The notes: generated by a model from the sequence alone, not told the origin. Positions 21,120 to 31,624 are shown, numbered from the stretch's first letter. The stretch: 64,000 nt of DNA from Piscinibacter sp. XHJ-5 (GCF_029855045.1 NZ_CP123228.1:2852001-2916000); one strand, 5' to 3'. Numbers and translations: made by a program.

Positions 21120-21152
21120 GGGAGACTGCGCGGCTTGGCCGCGCAGTCTCCC
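21120..21152. terminator. Strong hairpin ending the xyl operon (no T-tract)
   Basis: GGGAGACTGCGCGGC (21120-21134), loop TTG, and the exact complement at 21138-21152 make a 15-base-pair stem four bases after the binding-protein stop. There is no T-run on either side. It could protect the mRNA 3' end, pause polymerase, or act with Rho. It lies between convergent genes. Confidence 0.6.
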
Positions 21153-21171
21153 GGCTGCGCTGTCCGCACTG

Positions 21172-21206
21172 CTCCCCAGCCCCCTCGCGGAGAGGGCTTG
21201 GGGGAG
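21172..21206. repeat. REP-like imperfect hairpin between convergent genes
   Basis: CTCCCCAGCCC (21172-21182) faces GGGCTTGGGGGAG (21194-21206) around CCTCGCGGAGA. The GCGG-AGAGGG core resembles the repeated hairpins at 38165-38292, and such extragenic palindromes are common in high-GC proteobacteria. Function unknown. Confidence 0.4.
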
Positions 21207-21253
21207 TCGTGCATAGGCCCGGCCCGGGCCGAGGAGCTTGCCGCGCAAGCTTC

Positions 21254-22252
21254 TCAGCCCGGATACCAGATGCGGCGGGGATCGTCGGGCGCCCGCTCGT
21301 ACGCCCACGCCGCATCGACCAGGCGCTCCAGGTCGTACTGCGGCCGCCAGCGCAGCAGGAAGCGCGCCTTGCTGTTGTCGAGCCAGGTCGAGTGGTAGCG
21401 CTCGCGGATCGGCACCAGCGGGCAGCCGCGGGTGCGCGCCAGGTAGTCGCCCAGGCGCAGGTAGTCGACCGGCTCGTCCATGCACACGTTCATCAGCTGG
21501 TGGCGCGCTCGCGGCTCGTCGATCGCGGCGAGGATCGCGCCGACGAGGTCGTCGACATGCACGAAGTTGCGCAGCAGGCCCGCGCCCGCCGGGTCGAGCA
21601 GCACCGGAATCGAGCCGCGTCGGGCGTGCTCGGCCGCGGCCTCGGCCCCGACCAGGTCGCACCAGCGCGGCGCACCGAACACGTCGGGGCCGAAGCTCAG
21701 GTGAAAGCGCAGGTCGTCCTTCTCCAGGATCCAGGGCGCGCGCAGGCAGCAGCCGTTCAGCCCGTACTGAACGTAGTACTGCTGCAGCATGGTCTCCTCG
21801 AGCACCTTCGACAGCGCATAGCAGCCGGGGTAGGCGCTGTGCGGCTGGGTCTCCACGACCGGTACCGGATGCGGGTAGTGGAAGTGCCCGACCGCCGCAT
21901 CGCCGCCGATCAGGATGAACTGCCGGAAGGTCGGGCTCGCGCGGCAGGCCTCGAGCAGCCAGAACAGGCCCTTGACCGACACGTCCATCACGTCATCGGG
22001 CGTCTCCTTGCTGGTCGCCAGGTGGAGCACGTGGGTGACGCCCGCCACGGCCTGCAGAACGGCCGCGCGGTCCTGGATGGCGCCGAACACCGACTCGATC
22101 CGCTCGTGGGCGGGCAGCGGCCTCTGGTGGCACAGCGCGCGCACCCGCCAGTGGGCGAAGGCCTGTTCGCCGAGCAGGCGGGCGATGAAGGCGCGACCGA
22201 CCTTGCCGGCGGCGCCGGTGACGAGGATGAGAGGGGAGGGTGTCGGTGTCAT
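21254..22252 (-). CDS. NAD-dependent epimerase/dehydratase (extended SDR)
   Basis: A 332-residue extended short-chain dehydrogenase. The N-terminal cofactor motif is TGAAGKVG (residues 12-19), followed by LHLATSK, and the active-site YxxxK appears as CYALSK. The C-terminal FVHVDDLVGAI is typical of sugar-nucleotide or uronate-processing SDRs. It is read from the strand opposite to both neighbours and shares the 207-base upstream region with CUT2 system D. That region holds LacI- and GntR-type operators, so divergent co-regulation is likely. Uronate dehydrogenase-like or epimerase activity is possible; the substrate cannot be read from the sequence. Confidence 0.88.
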   Translation of the reverse strand: MTPTPSPLILVTGAAGKVGRAFIARLLGEQAFAHWRVRALCHQRPLPAHERIESVFGAIQDRAAVLQAVAGVTHVLHLATSKETPDDVMDVSVKGLFWLLEACRASPTFRQFILIGGDAAVGHFHYPHPVPVVETQPHSAYPGCYALSKVLEETMLQQYYVQYGLNGCCLRAPWILEKDDLRFHLSFGPDVFGAPRWCDLVGAEAAAEHARRGSIPVLLDPAGAGLLRNFVHVDDLVGAILAAIDEPRARHQLMNVCMDEPVDYLRLGDYLARTRGCPLVPIRERYHSTWLDNSKARFLLRWRPQYDLERLVDAAWAYERAPDDPRRIWYPG

Positions 22253-22342
22253 GAGAACAGGTGCCGACGCGGTTATCGGTCAGGCCGAACCCGTACGTCG
22301 ATTGGGCCTGACCCAGGCAGCCGTGCGCACTCGGGAGATTCC

Positions 22343-22360
22343 CTGAGGTGCGCACCTCAT
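22343..22360. promoter_or_regulatory. LacI-type operator 4 (between SDR and system D)
   Basis: CTGAGGTGCGCACCTCAT contains a perfect 16-base palindrome with central CG. It lies 91 bases upstream of the divergent SDR start and 100 bases before the binding-protein start, so it can serve both directions. It shares its left flank (ATTCCCTGAGGT) with operator 5 at 31742. Confidence 0.75.
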
Positions 22361-22362
22361 TT

Positions 22363-22405
22363 GTCGGGCCAAATGGCCCTCCGGTGTGAAACTGGTCTGA
22401 CCAGT
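22363..22405. promoter_or_regulatory. GntR/FadR-type operators before CUT2 system D
   Basis: ACTGGTCTGACCAGT (22391-22405) is a perfect 15-base palindrome around a central T and closely resembles FadR-family sites. A second related word, ATTTGGCCCGAC, is read on the minus strand at 22363-22374. They stand directly beside the LacI-type operator, so this promoter seems to integrate two regulators. Confidence 0.7.
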
Positions 22406-22459
22406 CCGACATCCCCGCAGGCGGGTTGCCTGCAGTAACAGGAACGAGGAGATGGCCCC

Positions 22460-23431
22460 ATGAAACTCGCTTGGAAAGCGATTCTGAGCCGCAGGACAAC
22501 GATCGTCGCCCTGGCCGTCGGGTTGTGCGCTGCGGGTGTCTCGACGGCTCAGAGCAAGAAGAACCTGGTCTTCGTGGTGAACGGCGCGTCCGACTTCTGG
22601 AAGATTGCCGAGGCCGGCGTGAAGAAGGCGCAGGGCGAGCTGCCGAAGTACGGCCTGCAGTTCAAGTACCCGGAACAGGCCTCCGCCGCAGCGCAGCAGC
22701 GGCTGATGGAGGACCTGGTGGCCGCGGGCGCCGCCGGCATCATGGTGAGCGCGGTCGACCCGAAGAACCAGGTCGACGGCCTCAACAAGCTCGCCGGACA
22801 GACGCTGATCTTCACCACCGACTCCGACGCGGCGCAGTCCAAGCGCGTGGCCTACATCGGCTCGTCGAACGTCGACCTCGGCAAGGACGCGGGCAAGCTG
22901 ATGCTCAAGGCGCTGCCGCAAGGCGGCAAGTGCATCGGCTTCGTCGGCCTGCTCGGCGCCGACAACGCGCGCGAGCGCATCCAGGGCGTGAAGGAAACGA
23001 TCAAGGGCTCCAAGGTCGAGATGATCGACGTGCGCGGCGACGAGATCGACCAGGGCCGCGCCAAGCGCAATGTCGAGGACGCGCTGGCGGCGAACCCCGA
23101 CATCGCCTGCCTCGTGGGCTTCTATTCGTACAACACGCCGCGCATCTACGAGGTGCTGAAGGAGACCGGCAAGCTCGGCAAGATCAAGGTGATCGGCTTC
23201 GACGAAGACCCCATCACCCTGGGTGGCGTGAAGGAAGGCAGCATCGTCGGCACGGTCGTGCAGCAGCCGTTCGAGTGGGGCTACCAGGGCATGAAGCTGA
23301 TGGCCGCCTATCTCGAGGGCAACAAGTCCGGCATCCCGAAGGACGGGATCATCATCGTGCCGGGCAAAGTGATCGACAAGTCGAACGTCGACGCCTTCAC
23401 CGCGAACCTGAAGCAGATGATGGGCAAGTAG
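22460..23431 (+). CDS. CUT2 sugar ABC transporter substrate-binding protein (system D)
   Basis: A 323-residue periplasmic binding protein. The signal peptide has a basic N-region (MKLAWKAILSRR) and likely cleavage after Ala30 (STA). The mature part follows the Peripla_BP_4 pattern (LVFVVNGASDFWKIAEAG, DNARERIQGVKE, IGFDEDPITLGGVKEG, VQQPFEWGYQ). GAACGAGGAG precedes the start. It is the first gene of operon 22460-26125 and is followed by a very stable hairpin. The ligand is not known. Confidence 0.92.
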   Translation: MKLAWKAILSRRTTIVALAVGLCAAGVSTAQSKKNLVFVVNGASDFWKIAEAGVKKAQGELPKYGLQFKYPEQASAAAQQRLMEDLVAAGAAGIMVSAVDPKNQVDGLNKLAGQTLIFTTDSDAAQSKRVAYIGSSNVDLGKDAGKLMLKALPQGGKCIGFVGLLGADNARERIQGVKETIKGSKVEMIDVRGDEIDQGRAKRNVEDALAANPDIACLVGFYSYNTPRIYEVLKETGKLGKIKVIGFDEDPITLGGVKEGSIVGTVVQQPFEWGYQGMKLMAAYLEGNKSGIPKDGIIIVPGKVIDKSNVDAFTANLKQMMGK

Positions 23432-23441
23432 GCCGGCAGGG

Positions 23442-23487
23442 TGCGGAACCGCGCGCGCCGGCGCTGCCGGCGCGCCGCGGTTCCGCA
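23442..23487 (+). other. Long intra-operon hairpin after the binding-protein gene (system D)
   Basis: TGCGGAACCGCG (23442-23453) pairs with CGCGGTTCCGCA (23476-23487), and inside it CGCGCCGGC (23454-23462) pairs with GCCGGCGCG (23466-23474). The result is a 21-base-pair stem with one bulged base and a three-base loop. It has no T-tract. Position and strength suggest 3'-end protection of the binding-protein mRNA, giving excess SBP over membrane parts, as known for malE-malF. Confidence 0.75.
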
Positions 23488-23517
23488 GGCCTGCACGGCA
23501 CGGCGATCGACATCGAG

Positions 23518-25029
<1,512 letters not shown>

Positions 25030-25057
25030 AGCCGGGACCGACATCCGAGGAGCCAAC

Positions 25058-26125
25058 GTGATCTTCAAGAAGGACATCGGACTGTTCGTGCTGATCCTCG
25101 TGGTCGGCACGGTCGTCGCCATCATCAATCCGCGCTTCCTGCTCGCCGGGAACATCTCGAACACGGCGAACCAGGTCGGTCTGTTCGGCATCCTCGCGGT
25201 CGCCCAGGCCTTCGTGATCCTCACCGGCGGCATCGAGTTGTCGGTCGGTGCGATCGTCGCGCTGCTGGGCGTGCTGTTCATCGACCTGATCGTCAACATG
25301 AACGTGCACTGGGCGGTCGCGGTGGTGATCGTGATCGGCGCGGGCATGCTGATGGGTCTGGTCCATGGCGTGCTGGTCGCCAAGGTCGGCATGCAGCCTT
25401 TCGTGGTGACACTGTGCGCGCTGCTGATCTACCGCGGCACGGCGCGCTACTACACCGAGGACGCGACGGTCGGCTTCGGGTTCGGCGCCAGCTTTCCCAC
25501 GCTGGAGTGGCTGACGGCCGGCCGGTCGGAGGTCTTCGCGCCGCTCGCGCGGCTGTTCGGGCACGAGGGACCGACGATCGCGGTGCCGCACACGCTGATC
25601 GCGCTGGCGGTGGTCACGCTGCTCGCCGGCGTGGTGCTGCACCGGTCGGTGCTCGGCCGCTACCTGTTCGCGATCGGCAAGAACGAGGAGGCGGCCCGCT
25701 ATTCGGGGATCGCCACCGGCCGCATCACCATCGCTGCCTATGTGATCTGCTGTGGGCTCTCGGCGCTCGCCGCGATCGTGCTGGCGATGTACACGCGTTC
25801 GATCGCCCCGGCCGTGCACGGCAACTTCTACGAGCTCTACGCGATCGCGGCAGCGGTCCTCGGCGGCTTCTCGCTGCGCGGCGGGGAAGGGTCCATCCTC
25901 GGCGTCGTGCTCGGCACCATCCTGCTGCAGGTGCTGCAGAACCTGGTCAACCTGCTGGGCATTCCGAGTTCGCTGAACTTCGCGGTGATGGGCTCGGTGA
26001 TCCTGATCGGGGTGCTGGCCGATCAGCAGTTCACGCGCTACCGCAACCGGTCCGTGGCCCAGGCAGCGCACGCCCGCCCCGCGCCTGCACGCGGCGGGAC
26101 GGCCGACAGCAGCGCGAGCGTGTGA
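25058..26125 (+). CDS. CUT2 sugar ABC transporter permease (system D)
   Basis: A 355-residue RbsC-type permease. The protein starts with GTG at 25058, preceded by GAGGAG. Hydrophobic spans begin at residue 6, and the family motif is present as GGIELSVGAIVALLG, with Glu replacing the usual Asp. The C-terminal tail (about 30 residues, rich in Ala, Arg and Pro) is cytoplasmic. It is the last gene of system D; the next gene is the convergent GntR-type regulator 75 bases away. Confidence 0.92.
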   Translation: MIFKKDIGLFVLILVVGTVVAIINPRFLLAGNISNTANQVGLFGILAVAQAFVILTGGIELSVGAIVALLGVLFIDLIVNMNVHWAVAVVIVIGAGMLMGLVHGVLVAKVGMQPFVVTLCALLIYRGTARYYTEDATVGFGFGASFPTLEWLTAGRSEVFAPLARLFGHEGPTIAVPHTLIALAVVTLLAGVVLHRSVLGRYLFAIGKNEEAARYSGIATGRITIAAYVICCGLSALAAIVLAMYTRSIAPAVHGNFYELYAIAAAVLGGFSLRGGEGSILGVVLGTILLQVLQNLVNLLGIPSSLNFAVMGSVILIGVLADQQFTRYRNRSVAQAAHARPAPARGGTADSSASV

Positions 26126-26200
26126 GCGCAGGGACGGCAGCGATGCGGTGTTCGTGGTCGGTGATGCCCGCAACGAGGATGCCGCCGTCGGCCGCATCCG

Positions 26201-26893
26201 TCAGCCGCCGACCCACCGCTCCTCGGACATCTTCAGATGCGAACGCATCGCCGATTCGGCGGCCAGCGGATCGCGTGCCTCCAGTGCTCGAAGCACCGCC
26301 TCGTGCTCTTTCACGGCCATGTTCCAGGTGCGCGTGTTCTCGTAGCGCGAGCGCAGCTTGGTGGAGATCGGACTGTGGCGCTCGTCGAACAGGTCGCCCA
26401 CCAGGCGCACCAGGACCGAATTGCCGGTCATCTCCGCCACCGTGAGGTGGAACAGCCGGTCCGGTTCGATCGGTGCCCGCCGACGGGTGACCTCGGCACG
26501 CATGTCGTTCACGATGCCGCGCAGGCGCTCGAGCGCTTGCGGGGTGACGCGTGCGCAGGCCAGCACGACGACCGAGCCCTCCAGCGCGGCACGCGCCTGC
26601 ATGAGCTCGCTCGGACTCTCGCCCAGCGCTACCGGCTCGCGCGCCGGCCGCTCGGGCGGCGTGCACACGTACACCCCCGAGCCGCTGCGGATCTCGACGC
26701 TGCCTTCGACGTCCAGCGCAATCAGGGCCTCGCGCAGCGACGGCCGCGACACGCCCAGCTGCTGTGCCAGATCGCGCTCGGGAGGCAAACGGGTGCCGAC
26801 GTCGAAGCCGCCCTGCTGAATCAGCTCGCGGATCTGGTCCGCGATCTGCTGATAGAGGCGGCGAGGTTCGACTTGCTTGAACTGAACTGACAT
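26201..26893 (-). CDS. GntR-family (FadR/FCD subfamily) transcriptional regulator 1
   Basis: A 230-residue regulator. The winged helix-turn-helix (residues about 10-70) has the family words LPPERDLAQQLGVSRPSLREAL. The C-terminal FCD domain shows the metal-site pattern (FHLTVAEMTGN, KEHEAVLRAL, RSHLKMSEE). A TTGGCCTGACCA site lies 18-31 bases before its start, suggesting autoregulation, and the same word precedes other sugar operons here. FCD regulators usually respond to organic or sugar acids. This gene follows CUT2 system E on the same strand but has its own upstream region. Confidence 0.92.
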   Translation of the reverse strand: MSVQFKQVEPRRLYQQIADQIRELIQQGGFDVGTRLPPERDLAQQLGVSRPSLREALIALDVEGSVEIRSGSGVYVCTPPERPAREPVALGESPSELMQARAALEGSVVVLACARVTPQALERLRGIVNDMRAEVTRRRAPIEPDRLFHLTVAEMTGNSVLVRLVGDLFDERHSPISTKLRSRYENTRTWNMAVKEHEAVLRALEARDPLAAESAMRSHLKMSEERWVGG

Positions 26894-26910
26894 GGCAATG
26901 GGCGCCCCGA

Positions 26911-26924
26911 ATTGGCCTGACCAT
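26911..26924. promoter_or_regulatory. GntR-type operator at the regulator-1 promoter
   Basis: ATTGGCCTGACCAT, 18 bases upstream of the GntR regulator 1 start. It is identical over TTGGCCTGACC to sites at 31699-31713 and 38096-38109. The position fits autoregulation. Confidence 0.68.
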
Positions 26925-27017
26925 GATAGCGACAGCCGCGGGACGGGTGCTTCGCCGGACGGATCGCCGCGGACCTTGCCGGCCGCGCCCGCGGCAGGCA
27001 GAGGAAGGGGTTCGGCG

Positions 27018-27980
27018 TCACGAGCGCAGGCGTCCCAGGCCGAGCGCGGTCGCGATGATCACACCCTTGGCGATGAGCTGAAGGTCTATCGGAACGTCGA
27101 GGATGTTCATCGCGTTGTTGAGTGCGCCGAGGAAGAGCACCCCGAGCACCGTGCGCGCCACCGATCCGCGCCCGCCGCTGAGCTGGGTGCCGCCCAGCAC
27201 CACCGCGGCGATGACGTCGAGCTCGGTGCCGAACTCGCCGTAGGTCGCCGAGCCGGTGTGCACCTGGGACGCCAGGATCACGCCGGCAAGGGCGGCGCAC
27301 AAGCCACTCAGGCCGTACAGCGACATCGTCGTCTGCCGCGTGCGATGGCCGCTGAGCCACGCGACGCGTTCGTTGTCGCCGATGGCGGTGACCCTCAGGC
27401 CGAGCGCGCTGCGGCGCTGCACGAAGACCAGCGTGGCCGCCACGGCGCCGAACAGCCACACCGAGAATGGCAGGCCGGCGATGCTGCCGGTGCCGATGAA
27501 GCTGAAGGCCGGCTGCCCGCGCACCGCGTGCAAGTCCGGCCCACCCAGGAGCAGCGCCGAGCCGCGCACGATGCTCAGCATGGCCAGCGTGACGATGATC
27601 GGCGGCAGTCCGCCCAGCGCAATGAGCCCGCCGCTGCACAGGCCGATCGCCAGGCCCAGGCCCAGCGACAGCGCGAGCGCGATCGGCAGCCCGAGCCCCG
27701 CGTCGAGCGACAGCACGGCGACCAGTCCCGACAGGGCCAGCACGGGCCCGATCGACAGGTCGATGCCGCCGGTCATGATCACGAAGGTCATCGCCGACGC
27801 CATGATCCCGACGATCGCCACCTGACGCAGGATGCCGACGAGGTTGTCGGCGCCGAGAAATGCCGGCTGGATCCATGCGAACAGCGCGACTGCCGCCGCC
27901 GCGGCGAGCGGCAAGGCCGACGCGGCCAGCCGCCGGCGCCAGACCGGATCACGCATGCCGGGCATGGCGATGGCGCTCAT
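27018..27980 (-). CDS. CUT2 sugar ABC transporter permease (system E, second permease)
   Basis: A 320-residue permease of the RbsC type with the motif GGIDLSIGPVLALSGLV. Its ATG overlaps the ATPase stop (ATGA at 27977-27980), so it is translationally coupled. It is the last gene of a four-gene unit (SBP, permease, ATPase, permease). Having two different permeases suggests a heterodimeric channel, unlike the single-permease systems B, C, D and F. Confidence 0.92.
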   Translation of the reverse strand: MSAIAMPGMRDPVWRRRLAASALPLAAAAAVALFAWIQPAFLGADNLVGILRQVAIVGIMASAMTFVIMTGGIDLSIGPVLALSGLVAVLSLDAGLGLPIALALSLGLGLAIGLCSGGLIALGGLPPIIVTLAMLSIVRGSALLLGGPDLHAVRGQPAFSFIGTGSIAGLPFSVWLFGAVAATLVFVQRRSALGLRVTAIGDNERVAWLSGHRTRQTTMSLYGLSGLCAALAGVILASQVHTGSATYGEFGTELDVIAAVVLGGTQLSGGRGSVARTVLGVLFLGALNNAMNILDVPIDLQLIAKGVIIATALGLGRLRS

Positions 27981-29491
27981 GCCGGCGCCGCTCCGAAATC
28001 GGCCACCAGTTCGGCAATGCTCGTGTGTCGTGCATCGCGGGTTCGCACGATGCGGCCCTCGGCCATCACGACGATGCGATCGGCGATCGCCATCACTTCC
28101 TCGAGGTCCGAGGAGACGACGAGGATCGCGGTGCCGCGCGTGCGCTCGGCGCGCAGCGTGGCGTAGATCTCCGCCTTCGCCCCCACGTCCACACCGACCG
28201 TGGGCTCGTCGAGGATGAGCACCCGCGGCTGCAGCTCCAGCCACTTTCCGAGCAGCACCTTCTGCTGGTTGCCGCCGGACAGCGATCGCACCAGGCGGCT
28301 CGGCGCCGGCGGCTGCACGTTCAATGCGGCGATCCACCGCTGGGCCGTCTCGCGCACGCGCGCCGCGACGAGCAGGCCGCTGCGGCTGCAGCGGTTGACC
28401 GTCGCGAGCACCAGGTTTTCGGCCACCGACAGGTTCAGCAGCAGGCCCTCGCGATGGCGATCCTCGGGGACGAATCCGATCCCGTGCGCGATGGCCTCGC
28501 GCGGGGAGTGGAGGACGACCGGGCGGCCGTCGAGCTCGAGCGTGCCGGCATCCAGACGATCGGCGCCGAAGATCGCGCGCATCAGCTCGGTCCGCTTCGA
28601 GCCGACCAGACCGGTGACGCATACGATCTCTCCGCCGTGCACGTCGAGGTCGATGTCGCGGAACAGGGCCCGGCGGGACATGCCGGCGCAGCGCAGCCGC
28701 GGCGGGCCTGTCCGCTGGGCCGGCGCGGGCCAGGCGCTGCCGCTGCGGCTGTCGCGTGCGAGAACGTCGCCCACCATGTGGCGCACCAGGCCCGCCCGGT
28801 CCATCGTCCCGATCGGCGCATCGGCGACCACGCGGCCGTCACGCATCACCGTGACCGTGTCGCACACGGAGAACACCTCGTCGAGCATGTGGCTCGTGTA
28901 GACGATGGCGACTCCCCGCGAGCGCAGGTGGCGAATCGTCGCGTGCAGTCGCGCGACGTCGGCCACCGACAGCCAGCCGGTCGGCTCGTCCATCAACAGC
29001 ACGCGTGCCTCCAGGGCGAGCGCCTTGAGGATCTCGACTTCCTTCTGCTTCACGGTCGGCAGTTCCGCGACCGGCACGTCGAGGTCGAGATCGATGTGGT
29101 GGCGCGCCAGCAGCGCGCGCGCATCGTCGCGCAGCCGCCGGCGGTCGAGGAGCCCGAGTCGGCGGGTGGGGACGCGGCCGAGGTACAGGTTGTCGAGCAC
29201 CGACATCTGCGGCACGAGGTTCGAGTGCTGATAGATGCACGCGACGCCGCGCCGCAGCATCTCCGTCGGCCTGCCCAGGGGCGCGGCTTCGCCGCAGATC
29301 TCCACCTGCCCGCCGCTGGGCGCGATGGCGCCGGCCAGGATCTTCAGCAGCGTCGACTTGCCCGCGCCGTTCGAGCCGACCAGCGCGCGCACCTCGCCCG
29401 CGGCGACCGTGAAGTCGGTCGGCTGCAGCACCGTCTGCGTGCCGTAGGTCTTGGTGACGGCACGGGCGCGGATCGGCGATGCGGCATCCAT
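27977..29491 (-). CDS. CUT2 sugar ABC transporter ATP-binding protein, two-domain (system E)
   Basis: A 504-residue double ATPase. Domain 1: Walker A GSNGAGKST, Q-loop YQHSN, degenerate C-loop (PTVKQKEVEILKAL), Walker B LLMDEPTGW. Domain 2: degenerate Walker A (GLVGSKRTE), intact signature [13 protein letters not shown] and Walker B LILDEPTVGVDVG. The frame is open further upstream, but similarity begins at ATG 29491. It lies between the two permease genes of the operon. The Lys-Arg in the second Walker A is a small deviation from the common GAGRTE. Confidence 0.92.
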   Translation of the reverse strand: MDAASPIRARAVTKTYGTQTVLQPTDFTVAAGEVRALVGSNGAGKSTLLKILAGAIAPSGGQVEICGEAAPLGRPTEMLRRGVACIYQHSNLVPQMSVLDNLYLGRVPTRRLGLLDRRRLRDDARALLARHHIDLDLDVPVAELPTVKQKEVEILKALALEARVLLMDEPTGWLSVADVARLHATIRHLRSRGVAIVYTSHMLDEVFSVCDTVTVMRDGRVVADAPIGTMDRAGLVRHMVGDVLARDSRSGSAWPAPAQRTGPPRLRCAGMSRRALFRDIDLDVHGGEIVCVTGLVGSKRTELMRAIFGADRLDAGTLELDGRPVVLHSPREAIAHGIGFVPEDRHREGLLLNLSVAENLVLATVNRCSRSGLLVAARVRETAQRWIAALNVQPPAPSRLVRSLSGGNQQKVLLGKWLELQPRVLILDEPTVGVDVGAKAEIYATLRAERTRGTAILVVSSDLEEVMAIADRIVVMAEGRIVRTRDARHTSIAELVADFGAAPA

Positions 29492-29544
29492 GTCAGTCCC
29501 GCAGCAGGGAGCGGCGAACGACCTGAGCGAGCCCGCGTTCCATG

Positions 29545-30567
29545 CTAGGTGGCGTGGTCCGCGGCATGCCGTCGCACGAGCCAGCGGGCGTGCGCCACCG
29601 CCGCGAGCAGGACCGCGCCGGTGAGGATCTGCTGCACGAACTGCGAGATGCCGTACAGCGTGAGCCCCAGCAGCACCACACCGAGCAGGAAGGTGCCGAG
29701 CACGGGTCCCCACAGCGAGCCGCTGCCGCCGCGCACGCTGACCCCTCCGATCACCGCGCCGGCGATCGCCGTCAGTTCGAGGCCGTTGCCCAGCGACTCC
29801 GTCGCGGTGGTCAGGCGAGCCAGCAGCAGCAGCGCCGCGATGCCCGCGCACAACCCGCTCAGGGTGTAGGCCAGCACGACGCCACGCGCGACCGGGATGC
29901 CCGCCAGCCGCGCCGCCTCGGGGTTGCCGCCGATCGCGAGCAGCTCATGACCGAAGCGCGACCGCGACAGCAGGGTCTGGAACAGCACGAGCAGCACCAG
30001 CATCACGACGAACGACATCGGAATCGCCGGCAGCGAGAGCGCGCCCGGCAGGTCCAGCGCGCTGCCGAGGTCGAAGAAGGTCTCCAGCCCGATGATCCAG
30101 GGGTCGGTGATCGGCGTGGTCGACAGCTCGGGCATCAGCTGGCGACCCGAGATCGCGAACACGAGGCCGCGGTAGGCCGCGAGCGTGGCCAGCGTCGCGA
30201 TGAAGGGCTGCAGGCCCAGGCCGGCGACGAGCAGGCCGTTGACCGCGCCGGCCAGCGTGGCGACCGTGACCGCCAGGAGCAGCACCGCCCAGCCGGGCAG
30301 CTGCAGCAGCAGCGACGCATCCAGCGCCACCATGGCCGCCAGCGCGACGATCGCCCCGACCGAAAGGTCGATTCCGCGCACGATGATCGCAAACGCCTGG
30401 CCCATCGCGACGATGGCGATGAACGCGTAGCCGGCCATCAGGTTCTCGAGGTTGCTCGCCGATGCGAAACGCGGTGCGACCGCGCAGAAGAACGCGAACG
30501 TCACTGCAAAGAAGATCGGCAACGCGCTGGACCCGGCAGGGGCGAACCTCCTCGGTCGATGGGCCAT
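29545..30567 (-). CDS. CUT2 sugar ABC transporter permease (system E, first permease)
   Basis: A 340-residue RbsC-type permease with the motif VRGIDLSVGAIVALAAMV and about ten hydrophobic stretches. The start lies 13 bases after the SBP stop, and the stop 53 bases before the ATPase start. It is paralogous to the other system E permease but clearly diverged, consistent with two non-identical subunits. Confidence 0.92.
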   Translation of the reverse strand: MAHRPRRFAPAGSSALPIFFAVTFAFFCAVAPRFASASNLENLMAGYAFIAIVAMGQAFAIIVRGIDLSVGAIVALAAMVALDASLLLQLPGWAVLLLAVTVATLAGAVNGLLVAGLGLQPFIATLATLAAYRGLVFAISGRQLMPELSTTPITDPWIIGLETFFDLGSALDLPGALSLPAIPMSFVVMLVLLVLFQTLLSRSRFGHELLAIGGNPEAARLAGIPVARGVVLAYTLSGLCAGIAALLLLARLTTATESLGNGLELTAIAGAVIGGVSVRGGSGSLWGPVLGTFLLGVVLLGLTLYGISQFVQQILTGAVLLAAVAHARWLVRRHAADHAT

Positions 30568-30580
30568 GGCGTCGGGCGTC

Positions 30581-31624
30581 TCACCAGCGCTGGCTGGGCT
30601 GGATCTGCCGCACGTTGTCGCGCGTGGCGATCAGGTAGGGCATGAGCAGCCGCGCCTTCGCCTTCACGGCGGTCGCGGGCACGTTGCCGGCGGCCAGCAT
30701 CGTCGCCGCCGCAGCGGCGAAGCGGCCCTGCTGGTAGACGTCGGTGTACTGCGTGCCGGTGAGTTCCCCGTTTTCGATCGACTCGAGCGCGTCCTTCTCG
30801 CCGTCGTTGCCGAAGACGACCAGCTTGCCGAGCAGGCCCTTCTCCTTCGCGACGTCGATCGCGCCGAGGGCCATCGAGTCGTTGACGCCGTAGACGCCGC
30901 CCAGGCCCGGCCGCGCGGCGAGGATGGTCGCGAGCACGTCCTGAGCCTTCTTGCGTGACCAGTCGGCCACCTGGTCGGCGACGATCCGGATGGCGGGGTG
31001 GTGCTTCTTCATGCCCTCGACGAAGCCCTTCGTGCGCTGGTCACGGATGACGATGCCGGGCGGCGCGTTGAGGATCGCGACGTCGCCCTTGCCGCCCATC
31101 TTGTCGCCCATGACCCGCGCGATGTCCATCGCGCCGTAGTAGTGGCTCATCTCGACGTGCGCGGCATGCTGCGAGCTTGCATCGATGTTCAGCGTGATCA
31201 CCGAGATGCCGGCGCGCTTGGCCTTGTTGATCGACGGTGCGAGCGCAACGCTGTCGATCGGCTGCAGGAAGATGACCGAGGTCGCCTCGTTGATCAGGGT
31301 GTCCATCAGGCTCACCTGGACCTCGACCTTGTTCTGGCCGTCCAGCAGCCTGTACTCGAATCCCGGCTGATTCTTGAGCACCTCCTCGATGCCCTTGGAC
31401 CATGCGGCCGGCACGGTGTGCGGCTGCCATTGGATGAAGGCGGTCTTCAGCGTGGAGGGTGCAGCCGCCGCGGCGCCGCCCATGCCGAGCCGGCCCGATT
31501 GCGGATCGGCGCCGCCGAGCAGCGCGCCCGCGCCGGCGCCCAGCGTGGCGGAGGCCACCACGGCCTGTTTGATGAAGCCTCGGCGCGGCGTCTTGCGCGA
31601 TGGTCCTGACAGATGGTCGGTCAT
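30581..31624 (-). CDS. CUT2 sugar ABC transporter substrate-binding protein with Tat-type signal (system E)
   Basis: A 347-residue binding protein. The N-terminus has a twin-arginine motif (TPRRGFIKQ, arginines 14-15) followed by a modest hydrophobic segment, which fits Tat export; the other five SBPs here have Sec signals. The mature part has the Peripla_BP_4 layout (LKTAFIQWQPHTVPAAWSKG, IFLQPIDSVALAPSI, YGVNDSMALGAIDVA). CCAGGAGA precedes the ATG. It is the first gene of system E, under a promoter with both GntR- and LacI-type operators. Confidence 0.9.
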   Translation of the reverse strand: MTDHLSGPSRKTPRRGFIKQAVVASATLGAGAGALLGGADPQSGRLGMGGAAAAAPSTLKTAFIQWQPHTVPAAWSKGIEEVLKNQPGFEYRLLDGQNKVEVQVSLMDTLINEATSVIFLQPIDSVALAPSINKAKRAGISVITLNIDASSQHAAHVEMSHYYGAMDIARVMGDKMGGKGDVAILNAPPGIVIRDQRTKGFVEGMKKHHPAIRIVADQVADWSRKKAQDVLATILAARPGLGGVYGVNDSMALGAIDVAKEKGLLGKLVVFGNDGEKDALESIENGELTGTQYTDVYQQGRFAAAAATMLAAGNVPATAVKAKARLLMPYLIATRDNVRQIQPSQRW

